From positions 1-52,613 of the forward strand of contig JAIESC010000057.1 of the NCBI GenBank assembly GCA_019746355.1: 52,613 bases of DNA. The letters run 5' to 3'. This DNA comes from Xanthobacteraceae bacterium (GTDB taxonomy: Bacteria > Pseudomonadota > Alphaproteobacteria > Rhizobiales > Xanthobacteraceae). The notes under the pieces are model-generated. The model was given only the letters and a program-made list of their open reading frames with translations. It did not search any database and was not told the DNA's origin. A program made the translations under genes and the position numbers. Within the stretch, counting starts at the first letter, position 1, and every line of letters starts with the position of its first letter. Of this stretch, positions 16,237 to 26,852 are shown piece by piece.

Positions 16237-17274
16237 ATGACGGCCCGAGCCATCACACGGTTGACCTTGACGCTCGCGGCGCTCGTTTCGAGCGGCGTCG
16301 CCGCACGTGCGGACGTGCAGATCTGCAGCCGCATGAGCTACCTCGTCGAGGTTGCGGTTGCGCTCGAGGACAAGGGAACGGCGGCGACGCGCGGCTGGTA
16401 TCGGATCGATCCGGCGCAATGCCGCACCGTAGTTCAGGGCAATTCGGGAAACGAGCAGATCTACATCCACGCCCGCGCACTGCCGGTCTATGGCGGCTCG
16501 CCGCTGCCGCAGAGCGGACACGCGGATTTCTGCGTCACGAATGAGTCCTTCACGCTGGCCGCGGCGCAGACCTGCAACCGCACTGGATACCGGATGGCGC
16601 GCTTCACCGCGGTCAAGCCGAGCCAGAACGACAAGGGCCTGGCGACGGCCTATCTCGCCGAGGACGCCGAATATACTGACGAGCAGGCGCGCGATGCCGC
16701 GATCCAGCGGCTCCTGGTGATCGCAGGCTATGACGCCAATCCGATCGACGGCATCCGCAGCAGCAAGACCGACACCGCGATCGCGCAGTTCGTCGTCGAC
16801 AACCGGCTGGAGAACACCGCCGCGGCGCGCTCCGATTTCTTCGATCATCTGATGGCGGCAGCGCAGAAGCCCTCGAACGCCGGCTTCTCCTGGTGCAACG
16901 AGACCCGCAACACCGTGATGGCCGCGCTGGGTTTCGAGGACCAGGGCAACGTCGTCACGCGCGGCTGGTACCGGGTCGCGCCGGGCAAGTGCCTGCGGCC
17001 CGACCTCGCCGGCAAGCCGCGGCGGCTCTACAGCTTCGGCGAGGCGGTCGGGCCGGACAACCAGCCGCTGCGCGAGAGCGCCCGCCCGGCGGGGCAAGGC
17101 ACCACCCCCGTCTCTCCCAGCGTTTCTTGGGGCGGCTCGACCATCCTGTGCACGCGCAACTCCAAATTCGAGCTGTCCGACCACAGGGATTGCGGCGGCA
17201 ATGGCCTGACCGCCACCGGTTTCGCCACCGTGGACATCTCCGGAACCGGGGCAAGCACGGTGCAATTCAAGTAA
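16237..17274 (+). CDS. Exported protein with two DUF1036 modules
   Basis: A 345-residue secreted protein. A signal peptide ends near VAARA (residue 25). Two DUF1036 (PF06282) modules are evident: residues about 26-125, with TRGWYRIDPAQC at 51-62, and about 215-345, with TRGWYRVAPGKC at 241-252. Each begins with a short Cys-containing segment and ends with a further Cys pair, suggesting matched disulfides. Between them, residues about 150-190 (ARDAAIQRLLVIAGYDANPI then DG) look like a peptidoglycan-binding-like repeat. DUF1036 proteins usually have one module, so this is a duplication with an insert. Function unknown; the cell envelope is the likely site. Confidence 0.8.
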   Translation: MTARAITRLTLTLAALVSSGVAARADVQICSRMSYLVEVAVALEDKGTAATRGWYRIDPAQCRTVVQGNSGNEQIYIHARALPVYGGSPLPQSGHADFCVTNESFTLAAAQTCNRTGYRMARFTAVKPSQNDKGLATAYLAEDAEYTDEQARDAAIQRLLVIAGYDANPIDGIRSSKTDTAIAQFVVDNRLENTAAARSDFFDHLMAAAQKPSNAGFSWCNETRNTVMAALGFEDQGNVVTRGWYRVAPGKCLRPDLAGKPRRLYSFGEAVGPDNQPLRESARPAGQGTTPVSPSVSWGGSTILCTRNSKFELSDHRDCGGNGLTATGFATVDISGTGASTVQFK

Positions 17275-17318
17275 AGGCGGCCTTGCAGCCCGCGCGCAGA
17301 CGGTGCATTCGTCTCGCG

Positions 17319-18029
17319 ATGAACACAGCCGCCAAACCCGCGCCACGCAGCTTCAGCTCGGTCGAAATCTGGGTGTTCGACCTCGACAACACGCTTTACC
17401 CGCACGACCTGAACCTCTGGCAGCAGATCGACGACCGCATCCGCGCCTTCGTGTCGGATTTTCTGGGCGTGACCAAGGAAGACGCATTCAAGCTCCAGAA
17501 GGACTATTACAAGCGCTACGGCACGACGATGCGCGGGCTGATGGCTGAGCACAGCATGAAGCCCGACGATTTCCTGGAGTTCGTGCACAAGATCGACCAC
17601 TCGCCGCTCTTGCCGAACCCGGAGCTCGGTGACGCGCTTGAGAAATTGCCCGGCCGGAAGCTCATCCTCACCAACGGCACACGCAAGCACGCCGAGAACG
17701 TGATGAGGCGTCTTGAGATCGACCATCATTTCGAGGACGTGTTCGACATCGCCGCAGCCGACCTCGACCCAAAGCCGCATCCGCAGGTCTATGACCGCTT
17801 CCTGCGCAAGCATGGCGTCGATCCCGCCAAGGCCGCCATGTTCGAGGATCTCGCGCGAAACCTGAGCGTGCCGTACGCGCTCGGCATGACCACCGTGCTG
17901 GTGGTGCCGCCGGCCACGAAAGAAGTGATCCGCGAGGGCTGGGAGATGGAGGGCCGCGAGGCCCCCCATGTCGATCACGTCACCGACGATCTCACCGGAT
18001 TTTTGCGGGGGAAGTGCCTGATCCGGTAA
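17319..18029 (+). CDS. HAD-family pyrimidine 5'-nucleotidase
   Basis: A 236-residue HAD-superfamily phosphatase of the SDT1/TIGR01993 pyrimidine 5'-nucleotidase group. Motif I is VFDLDNTLYPH (D21 nucleophile, D23 acid), motif II is ILTNGT, the lysine lies in LDPKPHPQVYD, and motif IV is MFEDLARNL. The helical cap after motif I contains FVSDFLGVTKEDAF. It removes phosphate from pyrimidine nucleoside monophosphates in yeast relatives; in bacteria a role in clearing modified nucleotides is proposed. ATG 17319 is 44 bases after the DUF1036 gene; the open frame extends further upstream but only as an overlap with that gene. Confidence 0.9.
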   Translation: MNTAAKPAPRSFSSVEIWVFDLDNTLYPHDLNLWQQIDDRIRAFVSDFLGVTKEDAFKLQKDYYKRYGTTMRGLMAEHSMKPDDFLEFVHKIDHSPLLPNPELGDALEKLPGRKLILTNGTRKHAENVMRRLEIDHHFEDVFDIAAADLDPKPHPQVYDRFLRKHGVDPAKAAMFEDLARNLSVPYALGMTTVLVVPPATKEVIREGWEMEGREAPHVDHVTDDLTGFLRGKCLIR

Positions 18030-18035
18030 CGCCGC

Positions 18036-18860
18036 CTATGACCTGAAGAACGCCAGCAGATCGGCGTTGATCGTGTCGGCGTGCGTGGTCGGCATGCCGT
18101 GCGGAAAACCCTTGTAGGTCTTCAGCGTCCCGTTCTTCAGAAGTTTGGCCGACAGCGGCCCGGAGTCGGCATAAGGCACGATCTGGTCGTCATCGCCGTG
18201 CATCACCAGCACCGGCACCGTGATCTTCTTGAGGTCTTCGGTGAAGTCGGTCTGTGAGAAGGCGACGATACCGTCATAATGCGCCTTGGCGCCGCCCATC
18301 ATGCCCTGCCGCCACCAGTTCCGGACCATCGCCTCCGAGGACTTCGCGCCCGGCCGGTTGAAACCGTAGAAGGGCCCGGACGCAAGCTCGAGATAGAACG
18401 CCGAACGATTGGCCAGAAGCTGCGCCTGCAATCCGGCGAACACGTCCTTGGGAAGACCTCCGGGATTGGCGGCCGTTTTCACCATCAGGGGCGGCACCGC
18501 GGAAAGGATGGCCGCCTTCGCCACCCGGCTCTCGCCGTGTCGCGCAATATAGTGCACCACCTCGCCGCCGCCGGTGGAATGGCCGACGTGAATCGCGTTC
18601 TTCAAATCGAGATGGGCAGTCAGCGCGGCCAAGTCATCGGCGTAGTGATCCATGTCATGGCCGTCGGCGACCTGCGTGGAGCGGCCATGCCCGCGGCGAT
18701 CATGCGCGACGACGCGATAGCCGTTGTTGAGGAAGAACAGCATCTGCGTGTCCCAGTCATCGGCCGACAGCGGCCAGCCGTGGGAGAACACGATGGGCTG
18801 TCCCTTGCCCCAGTCCTTGTAGAAGATTTCGGTGCCGTCGCGCGTTTTAATGAAAGGCAT
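18036..18860 (-). CDS. Alpha/beta hydrolase (non-haem chloroperoxidase type)
   Basis: A 274-residue alpha/beta-hydrolase of the cofactor-free haloperoxidase/arylesterase group. The nucleophile elbow is GHSTGG with S95, the oxyanion region is [12 protein letters not shown], the acid lies in [12 protein letters not shown] and the histidine in [13 protein letters not shown]. Such enzymes hydrolyse esters and can form peracids in vitro; the natural substrate is unknown. The start is ATG 18860, with AGGAG eight bases before it; an upstream in-frame start at 18920 has no ribosome site. Convergent with the HAD gene, six bases between stops. Confidence 0.9.
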   Translation of the reverse strand: MPFIKTRDGTEIFYKDWGKGQPIVFSHGWPLSADDWDTQMLFFLNNGYRVVAHDRRGHGRSTQVADGHDMDHYADDLAALTAHLDLKNAIHVGHSTGGGEVVHYIARHGESRVAKAAILSAVPPLMVKTAANPGGLPKDVFAGLQAQLLANRSAFYLELASGPFYGFNRPGAKSSEAMVRNWWRQGMMGGAKAHYDGIVAFSQTDFTEDLKKITVPVLVMHGDDDQIVPYADSGPLSAKLLKNGTLKTYKGFPHGMPTTHADTINADLLAFFRS

Positions 18861-19245
18861 GGGTCCCACTCCTGTGATTGCGTTCGAATGAACGAAGCGC
18901 GTTGATGGCTTTCCCGGCAATGATCTATTGAAGCCCGCCCGGTCTCATATGCCGATTGGACGTTCGGCGTATGACTTTGGTCGCAACGTTCCGTGTCCTG
19001 CCGAACGGCCGAGCATCATCAACAAAACAGCAGATGGCCACCGCGCCGACAAAAATCTTGCACGCTGTTGCTCCCGCCTTTGCGATTCTTGCGCTGTCGT
19101 TCTACGCGCCTGCCGCCCGGACCGGCGCCCAGGCGCTGCCGCGCCTGCTGCCTCCGACACTGTCATCCTGCCGCCGCAACAAGCCCGGCATTGACATTGC
19201 AACCCCGGGCTTGCGACACAACAATCTGAGAGCCCAGGGAGTTCT
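18861..19245. other. Gene-free 385-base region between the hydrolase and dapD, with one inverted repeat
   Basis: It carries the upstream regions of two divergent genes. The one structure seen is an inverted repeat at 18946-18973, arms CATATGCCGA and TCGGCGTATG (nine of ten positions pair) with an eight-base spacer and no T-tract, so more like an operator than a terminator. A TTGACA at 19191 may be the -35 box for dapD, but no convincing -10 box follows. An open frame from 18956 runs into dapD and shows no family resemblance. Confidence 0.5.
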
Positions 19246-20091
<846 letters not shown>

Positions 20092-20186
20092 GGAACCACA
20101 GTCCGCGGCAATTGTGGTCAACCACTTTCGCCCCACCGGTCAAAGGGGTTAGATTCCCATTGCTGCCTCTTGCACGGGAGCAGGCA

Positions 20187-20642
20187 ATGAATTTTGTCAA
20201 TTTGTTCATCTCGCCCAGCGGCCGCATCAACCGCGCCAAGTTCTGGATCGCTGTCCTGATCCTTGCCGCGATCGGTGTTCTGTTCGCGGCGATGGTGGTT
20301 TTTTCCGGCGAGGGAAAGGGTGCGATCATTGTCAATGCAATCGTGTCGCTGTTGATTGCAGCCGCCGGTATCCTCATCGGCATCAAGCGGCTGCACGATC
20401 GCAACAAGTCCGGCTGGTGGATTCTGCTGTTCTACGTTGCGCCTTTTGTCATGCTGTCGATCGGCTATGCGGCCGGTACGGACTCCCTGCCGAGCAACAT
20501 TCTGGGGCTGCTTGCGCTCGCGATCTACCTGTGGAGCCTGATCGAGCTCGGCTGCCTGAGGGGCACCATCGGCCAGAACAAGTACGGGCCCGACCCGCTT
20601 GCACCGGACGTCTTGACCCCGCCGGTGCGGACCCACGCCTGA
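20187..20642 (+). CDS. DUF805 family membrane protein
   Basis: A 151-residue protein matching DUF805 (PF05656), a small membrane family of unknown function. The family start NLFISPSGRINRAKFWIAV, the IKRLHDRNKSGWW loop and the C-terminal LGCLRGTIGQNKYGPDPL are all clear. Four hydrophobic segments. ATG 20187 follows GGGAGCAGGCA; the frame opens earlier at 20112 but that part is not family-like. It lies between dapD and dapE and is probably cotranscribed with them, although no functional tie to lysine synthesis is known. Confidence 0.9.
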   Translation: MNFVNLFISPSGRINRAKFWIAVLILAAIGVLFAAMVVFSGEGKGAIIVNAIVSLLIAAAGILIGIKRLHDRNKSGWWILLFYVAPFVMLSIGYAAGTDSLPSNILGLLALAIYLWSLIELGCLRGTIGQNKYGPDPLAPDVLTPPVRTHA

Positions 20643-20694
20643 TCCAAGCCCCGCGCATTGACGCGGACGCTGCCGCGCCGGATAAATCCGGCGC

Positions 20695-21870
20695 ATGACA
20701 AAACACGCCGATCCCATCGCCATCGCCCGCGACCTGCTGCGCTGCCCTTCGGTGACGCCCACCGAAGGCGGCGCGCTGACCTTGCTCGAAACCGTGCTGA
20801 AAAGCGCGGGCTTCAACGTGCACCGCATGACGTTCTCGGAGCCCGGCACCGCCGACGTCGAGAACCTCTACGCCCGGATCGGTACCGGCGCGCCGCATCT
20901 GATGTTCGCCGGCCACACCGACGTGGTGCCGCCGGGCGATCCCAAGGCATGGTCGCACGCGCCGTTCTCCGGCGACATCGACAACGGCGTGCTTTATGGC
21001 CGCGGCGCGGTCGACATGAAGGGCGCAATCGCCTGCAAGATTGCGGCGACGCTCGACCATCTGGCGGCGAACGGCGGCAAGCCGCAGAAAAACGGCGGGG
21101 GCTCGATCTCGTTCCTGATCACCGGCGACGAGGAAGGGGTCGCGATCAACGGCAGCCCCAAGCTCCTGAAGTGGGCCGCGGCGCGCGGCGAGAAGTTCGA
21201 TCACTGCGTGCTGGGCGAGCCCGGCAACGTCGCCGAGCTCGGCGACACCATCAAGCTCGGCCGCCGCGGCTCGCAGAACGGCGTGCTGGTGGTGACCGGC
21301 AAGATGGGCCACGTCGCCTATCCGCACCGGGCCGACAACCCGGTGCGCGGCCTCGTCAAGCTGATGTCGGCGCTGATGGACGAGCCGCTCGACAAGGGCA
21401 GCCACAAGTTCGACCCGTCGAATCTCGAATTCACGTCGATCGATATCGGCAATCCGACCGTGAACCTCATCCCCGGCGAGGCGCGGGCGCGTTTCAACAT
21501 CCGCTTCAACGACTGCCACAACTACGCGTCGCTCAAGGCGCTGGTCGAGCAGCGTGCGGCGAAGGCCGCGGGCGACAAGGTGACATGGCGGATCGAATGG
21601 GAACCGTCCAACGCCGACGTGTTCTACACCGAGCCGAGCCCGTTCACCGACGTGGTGATCGGTGCAGTCGCCGAAATCACCGGACAGAAGCCGAAGCTCT
21701 CGACCTCGGGCGGCACCTCCGATGCCCGTTTCATCAAGGACTATTGCCCGGTGGTCGAGTTCGGGCTGGTCGGCACCACCATGCACGCCACCGACGAGCG
21801 CGTGCCGGTCGCCGACCTCACGACGCTCACCGCGGTCTACCGTCGGATCCTCGATCGGTATTTCGCGTGA
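20695..21870 (+). CDS. dapE: Succinyl-diaminopimelate desuccinylase
   Basis: Zinc peptidase-fold enzyme (M20 family) that releases succinate from N-succinyl-LL-diaminopimelate. At 391 residues it has normal length. Metal ligands fall where expected: H74 with D76 in [12 protein letters not shown]107 in [11 protein letters not shown]147 next to the general base E146 in TGDEEG, E175 in LGEPGN, and H364 in GTTMHATDE. The dimerisation domain lies between about 190 and 300. It starts 52 bases after the DUF805 gene. Together with dapD it covers the second and fourth steps of the branch; dapC was not found in the window. Confidence 0.97.
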   Translation: MTKHADPIAIARDLLRCPSVTPTEGGALTLLETVLKSAGFNVHRMTFSEPGTADVENLYARIGTGAPHLMFAGHTDVVPPGDPKAWSHAPFSGDIDNGVLYGRGAVDMKGAIACKIAATLDHLAANGGKPQKNGGGSISFLITGDEEGVAINGSPKLLKWAAARGEKFDHCVLGEPGNVAELGDTIKLGRRGSQNGVLVVTGKMGHVAYPHRADNPVRGLVKLMSALMDEPLDKGSHKFDPSNLEFTSIDIGNPTVNLIPGEARARFNIRFNDCHNYASLKALVEQRAAKAAGDKVTWRIEWEPSNADVFYTEPSPFTDVVIGAVAEITGQKPKLSTSGGTSDARFIKDYCPVVEFGLVGTTMHATDERVPVADLTTLTAVYRRILDRYFA

Positions 21871-21915
21871 CGGGCATACCGGCATGAAAGCTTTGGCCCG
21901 GCAAAGAGCCGCGCG

Positions 21916-23664
21916 ATGAACCTCGTCCGAATCTATGCCCGCGTGCTCTCGATTCTGGGTAACGAGAAACGCGTGGCGCTGACGCTGGCCACGGCCAATC
22001 TCGCGATCGCCGGTTCGCAGTTCATCGAGCCGATGCTGCTCGGACGGGTCATCGATTCGCTGACCGGAAAGCCCGGCGACTGGGGGGCGCTCGCACCACT
22101 GCTGATCGCCTGGATCGTGTTCGGCATGTTCAACATCGCCGCCGGCACGCTGATCGCCATGTATTCGGACCGGCTCGCATACCGGCAGCGCTATCGCACG
22201 CTGAGCGACTATTTTCAGCACATCCTGCAGCTCCCCCAGGCGTTCCACGGCGACACGCATTCCGGGCGGCTGATGAAGGTGATGCTGCAGGGCACCGATG
22301 CCCTGTGGAGCCTGTGGCTCGGCTTTTTCCGCGACCACCTCACCAGCTTCACGCTGTTCTTCGTGCTGCTGCCGGCGTCGATGTTCCTCAACTGGCGCCT
22401 GGCGCTGGTGCTGATCGTGCTCACCATCGTGCTCGCCGCGCTGACAGTGTTCGTGGTGCGCAAGACCAACACGCTTCAGTCGCAGGTCGAGGAGCACTAT
22501 TCGGGCCTCGCCGAGCAGGCCTCCGACGCGCTCGGCAACATCGCGCTGGTGCACAGCTTCGCCCGCGCCGAGGCCGAGGTCACAGGCCTGCGCGGGGTCA
22601 TCGACAAGCTGCTCGCGGCGCAGATCCCGGTTCTGTCGTGGTGGGCGGTGATCTACATGCTCACGCGCGCATCGACCACCATCGCGGTCCTGCTGATCAT
22701 CGCCATCGGCGCCTGGCTCAACTTCCAGGGCAAGGCCACGGTGGGCGAGATCGTCACGTTCATGAGCTTCTCGGGGATTCTGATCGACAAGCTGCAGAGC
22801 ACGATTTCGTTCGTCAACGGACTGTTCACCGAGGCGCCGCGGCTGCGCGAGTTCTTCGACGTGCTCGACACCGTGCCGGCGGTGCACGACCGGCCGCATG
22901 CCACCGACCCCGGCCGCGTGCGCGGGCAGGTCGAGTTCCGCGACGTGTCCTTTTCATATGACGGGCGGCAGCCGGCGGTGCGCGACCTGTCGTTCACCGC
23001 ATCGCCCGGCGAGACGATTGCGCTGGTCGGGCCGACCGGCGCAGGAAAATCGACGGCGCTCGCCCTGCTGCACCGGACCTTCGATCCGCAGTCCGGCTCG
23101 ATCACCATCGACGGCAGCGACATCCGTGACATGAAGCTCACCGGACTCCGCCGCAACATCGGCGTGGTGTTCCAGGAGGGCCTGCTGTTCAACCGCTCGA
23201 TTGCCGACAATCTGAAGATCGGCAAGCCCGAGGCCGAAACCGACGAGATCAGGCTCGCGGCGCAGCGTGCCCAGGCGCTGGGCTTCATCGAGAGCGACCG
23301 CCATGGCTTCGACAGCCGCGTCGGCGAGCGTGGCCGGCTTTTGTCCGGCGGCGAGCGCCAGCGGCTCGCCATCGCCCGCGCGCTGTTGAAGGACGCGCCG
23401 ATCCTGATCCTCGACGAGGCCACCAGCGCGCTCGACGCCAAGACCGAAACTATGCTGCTCGCGGCGCTCGACGAGGTGATGAAAGGACGCACCACCTTCG
23501 TCATCGCCCATCGCCTTGCGACCGTCCGCAAAGCCGACAAGATCCTGATGTTTCAGGACGGCCGCATCGTCGAAAGCGGGACCTTCGACGAACTCGTGCG
23601 CGCCAATGGTCGCTTCGCGGAGCTTGCGCGGGCGCAGTTCATGGCCCCGCCAGCCGAGACTTAG
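21916..23664 (+). CDS. ABC exporter, glucan-exporter (NdvA/ChvA) type
   Basis: A 582-residue half-size exporter: six membrane segments in residues 1-320, then an ATPase domain. Walker A is GPTGAGKS (372-379), the signature is LSGGE (476-480), Walker B ends at D500 with catalytic E501 in [11 protein letters not shown], and the switch histidine is H532. Overall layout and length resemble rhizobial NdvA/ChvA, which exports cyclic beta-1,2-glucan, and the [19 protein letters not shown] linker is similar too. No glucan synthase gene (ndvB) is near, so the substrate is uncertain; a lipid or other polysaccharide exporter is possible. ATG 21916 lies 45 bases after dapE. Confidence 0.82.
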   Translation: MNLVRIYARVLSILGNEKRVALTLATANLAIAGSQFIEPMLLGRVIDSLTGKPGDWGALAPLLIAWIVFGMFNIAAGTLIAMYSDRLAYRQRYRTLSDYFQHILQLPQAFHGDTHSGRLMKVMLQGTDALWSLWLGFFRDHLTSFTLFFVLLPASMFLNWRLALVLIVLTIVLAALTVFVVRKTNTLQSQVEEHYSGLAEQASDALGNIALVHSFARAEAEVTGLRGVIDKLLAAQIPVLSWWAVIYMLTRASTTIAVLLIIAIGAWLNFQGKATVGEIVTFMSFSGILIDKLQSTISFVNGLFTEAPRLREFFDVLDTVPAVHDRPHATDPGRVRGQVEFRDVSFSYDGRQPAVRDLSFTASPGETIALVGPTGAGKSTALALLHRTFDPQSGSITIDGSDIRDMKLTGLRRNIGVVFQEGLLFNRSIADNLKIGKPEAETDEIRLAAQRAQALGFIESDRHGFDSRVGERGRLLSGGERQRLAIARALLKDAPILILDEATSALDAKTETMLLAALDEVMKGRTTFVIAHRLATVRKADKILMFQDGRIVESGTFDELVRANGRFAELARAQFMAPPAET

Positions 23665-23736
23665 CGCCGCACGTGCGCGCGGCCCTGAGCCGCGGCTGTC
23701 CGCTATAGTGCACGTCCCTGCCGCAGGATGCTCGCC

Positions 23737-25494
23737 ATGCATCGTCTCATCCTTGCCATGCGGACCTTCCTGGTCCTCGCCCTGCCCTACTTCCGGTCCG
23801 ACGATCGGTGGCCCGGCCGCGCCCTGCTGACCGGCGTCATCGCGGCCGAATTCGGCCTCGTCTATGTGGCGGTCGAGGTAACGCGCTGGAACGCGCGCTT
23901 CTTCAATGCGCTCGAGCAGCGAAGCTGGGAACTGATGACGCCCGAGCTGTTCTATTTCGGACTCATCGTCGTCGGCGTCGTTCTCGCGGGGATGTCGCAG
24001 TATTACTTCGGGCAAGCGCTGACCATCCGCTGGCGTCAATGGATGACGGCGCGGTACGTCGGCATCTGGATGGCGGAAGGCCGGCATTACCGCCAGGGAT
24101 TCGTCGACCGCAGCGTCGACAACATCCATCTGCGCATCGCCAATGACGTGTTCCTGTTCATCCAGCGGACCCACGAGCTCGGCACCGGGCTGCTCGGCAG
24201 CCTCATTGCGCTGCTGTCGTTCGCCTACATGCTGTGGGGCATCTCGGCGATCATGCCGCTGCCGCTGTTCGGCGTCGACCTGTCGTTCCCCGGCTACCTG
24301 ATCGTGCTGGCGCTGGCGTTTGCCGCGAGCGGCACGCTGATCGGCCACTGGATCGGCAAGCCGCTGATCCCCCTGCAGTTCGACCGGCAGCGCTACGAAT
24401 CCGATTTCCGGTTTGCCATCGCGCGCGTCACCGACCATGCGGAGCCGGTCGCGCTGATGGGCGGCGAGGCGGTCGAGCGCGCCGAATTGCGCCGCCGTTT
24501 TGCCGCGCTGGTGGTCAACTGGGTGGACCTGATCAAGCGCGAGACGAAGCTGGTGGGCTTCAGCGCCGGTTACGCGCAGGTGTCGGTCGCGGTGCCGACG
24601 CTGATCGGCATGCCCGCCTACCTCGCCGGCGCGATTCCGCTCGGCACTCTCATTCAGGGCGGGCTGGCGTTCAACCGCGTCGAGGGTGCGTTCGGATTTT
24701 TCCTGGCGATGTACCGCAAGATCGCCGAATGGAAGGCGGTCATCGACCGCCTGGCGCAGTTCGAAGCCTCGATGGTCGAGGTGGACCGCACCGACCACCC
24801 CGGCATGGCCATCCGGCTGACCCCCTCGCGGGACGGCCGCGTGGCGGTCAACAACCTCGTCTTGCGCGCGGTGAACGACAGCGACGTCGCACGTATCCCG
24901 GACCTGCAGCTCGCGCCGGGCGATCGCGTGCTCGTGAACGGGTCTTCCGGCGCGGGCAAATCATGCCTGTTGCGGGCCATCGCCGGGATCTGGCGCTTCG
25001 GCGAAGGCACGGTGTCGCGGCCGCCCGGCCTGCGGGTTCTCGCCTTGCCGCAACGGCGCTATTTTCCGCTCGGCACGCTGCGACAAGCGTTGACCTATCC
25101 GACGCCCGCGGAACAGTTTACCGATGCGGAGATCGGCGCCGCCATGGAAGCCGCGGGAATCGGCCGGCTGGCGCACCGGCTCGAGGAAGAGGCGGACTGG
25201 AGCATGGTTCTGTCAGGGGGCGAGCAGCAGCGGATCGGCTTTGCCCGGGTGCTGCTGCACCGGCCCGACCTGATTCTGCTCGACGAGGCGGTGTCGACCT
25301 TCGAAGACGCCGATGCGCGCGATCTTTACCGCATGCTGTTCGAGAAACTGCCGCAGGCCACCGTCATATCGGTCGGCCGCTCCTCGGTTCTCGCCGCCCT
25401 CCACCGCCGCATTTTCGATCTCGCCGGCTTGGCGCAAGCCTCGCTCAGACCCTCATCCGCCGCCGTGCCCGCTGGCGCGCCGGCCGCACCATGA
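23737..25494 (+). CDS. SbmA/BacA-like (YddA-type) ABC transporter with atypical H-loop
   Basis: A 585-residue fusion of an SbmA/BacA-like membrane domain (residues 1-330; NARFFNALEQRSWE and QYYFGQALTIRWRQWMT are typical) with an ABCD/YddA-type ATPase. Walker A is GSSGAGKS (402-409), the signature LSGGEQQR, Walker B LILLDEAVSTFE. Family members usually carry a Gly-His-Arg at the switch loop; here it reads SVGRSSVLAAL (G547-R548), as if the histidine codon were lost. Relatives take up peptides or move very-long-chain acyl compounds. ATG 23737 is chosen, AGGA standing eight bases before; an ATG nine bases earlier has no spacing for a ribosome site. Confidence 0.85.
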   Translation: MHRLILAMRTFLVLALPYFRSDDRWPGRALLTGVIAAEFGLVYVAVEVTRWNARFFNALEQRSWELMTPELFYFGLIVVGVVLAGMSQYYFGQALTIRWRQWMTARYVGIWMAEGRHYRQGFVDRSVDNIHLRIANDVFLFIQRTHELGTGLLGSLIALLSFAYMLWGISAIMPLPLFGVDLSFPGYLIVLALAFAASGTLIGHWIGKPLIPLQFDRQRYESDFRFAIARVTDHAEPVALMGGEAVERAELRRRFAALVVNWVDLIKRETKLVGFSAGYAQVSVAVPTLIGMPAYLAGAIPLGTLIQGGLAFNRVEGAFGFFLAMYRKIAEWKAVIDRLAQFEASMVEVDRTDHPGMAIRLTPSRDGRVAVNNLVLRAVNDSDVARIPDLQLAPGDRVLVNGSSGAGKSCLLRAIAGIWRFGEGTVSRPPGLRVLALPQRRYFPLGTLRQALTYPTPAEQFTDAEIGAAMEAAGIGRLAHRLEEEADWSMVLSGGEQQRIGFARVLLHRPDLILLDEAVSTFEDADARDLYRMLFEKLPQATVISVGRSSVLAALHRRIFDLAGLAQASLRPSSAAVPAGAPAAP

Positions 25495-25516
25495 GTTCAC
25501 ATCCGGGAGAGCAACG

Positions 25517-26092
25517 ATGCTGAAGATGAACTACTGGACGGACAGCTGGAACCTGCATGTCGATGTCTGTCCCTGCGACGTCCATTGCAACGACTGGATC
25601 GCCAAGAAGAAGCTCAAGAACAAGCTGATCTATCATTTCGGCACCGGCCTGCATCACGTGCTCGGCATCAAGCAAGCAACCAACAAGTCCGGGAATAACG
25701 TGTTCGCGATCACGGCATCGAAGGAGGAATACGATTCCTACGTCGAGCTTGCGACCACCAAGGCGCAGATCAGCAAGGGCTACCTCACCTATTTCGGCGA
25801 CATCTATCTATCGAACCCGAAGCTTCTGCCCGAGTTCGATATCGTGACCATGTTCCACCTCTGCGAGTTCTTCTTCCCGAACACGGCGAGCAAGGCTTAT
25901 GGCGGGATGGACGACGTCAAGCTGCTCGACATGTTCACGGCCAAGACCAAGCCGGGCGGCTACATCCTGTTCTATACAAAGTCGATGGCCTTCCATAAGG
26001 CGGAGCCGATCATCAAGAAGTGGGAGAAGAAGGGTAAGGTCAAGCGCGTCGGCGAGTTCAAGACGCTGCTGGTGTTCCAGAAGAAGAGATAG
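25517..26092 (+). CDS. Hypothetical protein, methyltransferase-like C-terminal half
   Basis: A 191-residue soluble protein that I do not recognise by name. It is rich in lysine and aromatic residues, with an unusual CPCDVHCNDW motif at residues 18-27. From about residue 105, DIVTMFHLCEFFFP followed by LLDMFTAKTKPGGYILFYT resembles the second half of a class I SAM-dependent methyltransferase, but no glycine-rich SAM loop is evident, so it may be degenerate or bind something else. ATG 25517 has GGGAGA seven bases before it. It sits 22 bases after the ABC gene and is convergent with truA, six bases apart. Confidence 0.7.
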   Translation: MLKMNYWTDSWNLHVDVCPCDVHCNDWIAKKKLKNKLIYHFGTGLHHVLGIKQATNKSGNNVFAITASKEEYDSYVELATTKAQISKGYLTYFGDIYLSNPKLLPEFDIVTMFHLCEFFFPNTASKAYGGMDDVKLLDMFTAKTKPGGYILFYTKSMAFHKAEPIIKKWEKKGKVKRVGEFKTLLVFQKKR

Positions 26093-26098
26093 CGGCGC

Positions 26099-26836
26099 TC
26101 AGTAGTCCACTCGCACCAGGTATAAACCTTCCGGCGGTGCAACAGGCCCGCAGGCCGCGCGGTCGCGTGCCTGCAGCGCGCGCCACAGATCGGCTGGCTG
26201 CCACTTGCCGTCGCCGACCAGCACGAGCGAGCCGACCATCGAGCGCACCTGATTGTGCAGAAATGAGCGGGCGACGGCGGTGATGTGAACCTCCTCGCCC
26301 GCACGCCACACGTCGAGCCGGTCGAGCGTCTTCTCCGGCGACTTGGCCTGGCATTCGGTCGAGCGAAACGTCGTGAAGTCGTGCTTGCCGATCAGCTGCT
26401 GGGCGGCAGCGTGCATCGCTTCCACATCGAGCCGGCGCGGCACCCGCCAGGCGCGACCGCGCTCCAGCGCCAGATCAGGACGGCGGTTGCCGATGCGGTA
26501 GAGATAGTGACGGCGCAGCGCCGAGCGCCGCGCGTCGAAATTGGCTGCGACCTTTTCAGCCGAGAGCACCGCGACCGGATGCGGCCGCAGATGCGCGTTG
26601 ATCGCGTCGCGCACGGTGTCGGTCTCGCGCTCGGTCGAAAGGTCGAAATGCGCCACCTGGCCAATGGCGTGGACGCCCGCGTCGGTGCGGCCCGCGCCCT
26701 GCACCATGACCTTCTCGCCGCTGAACGCCTCGATCGCGGCCATCAGCGCGCCCTGCACCGACAGGTCCTTCTCCTGAAGCTGCCAGCCGACGAAAGGCCC
26801 GCCGTCATATTCGACGATGATCTTGTAGCGCGGCAT
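26099..26836 (-). CDS. truA: tRNA pseudouridine(38-40) synthase
   Basis: Makes pseudouridine at positions 38-40 of the tRNA anticodon stem. The 245-residue length is right for the family. The catalytic aspartate is D52 in [11 protein letters not shown]. Other family parts are [19 protein letters not shown] at the start, [19 protein letters not shown] with the 'F..' and 'C.AKSP' conserved stretch, and [18 protein letters not shown] near the end. ATG 26836. It is the last gene of the def-fmt-acetyltransferase-truA operon, 16 bases behind the acetyltransferase. Confidence 0.97.
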   Translation of the reverse strand: MPRYKIIVEYDGGPFVGWQLQEKDLSVQGALMAAIEAFSGEKVMVQGAGRTDAGVHAIGQVAHFDLSTERETDTVRDAINAHLRPHPVAVLSAEKVAANFDARRSALRRHYLYRIGNRRPDLALERGRAWRVPRRLDVEAMHAAAQQLIGKHDFTTFRSTECQAKSPEKTLDRLDVWRAGEEVHITAVARSFLHNQVRSMVGSLVLVGDGKWQPADLWRALQARDRAACGPVAPPEGLYLVRVDY

Positions 26837-26852
26837 AGTTCACGACATGGGT

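Noticed and set aside
20100..20190. tRNA-like look of the stretch before the DUF805 gene (GGTCAAAGGGGTTAGATTCCC)
   Set aside because: No cloverleaf could be drawn: no acceptor stem, anticodon arm or CCA partner.
20449..22899. 816-codon minus-strand open frame over dapE and the ABC exporter
   Set aside because: The largest shadow frame in the window; His/Arg/Asp/Val repeats reflect codon bias of the real plus-strand genes.
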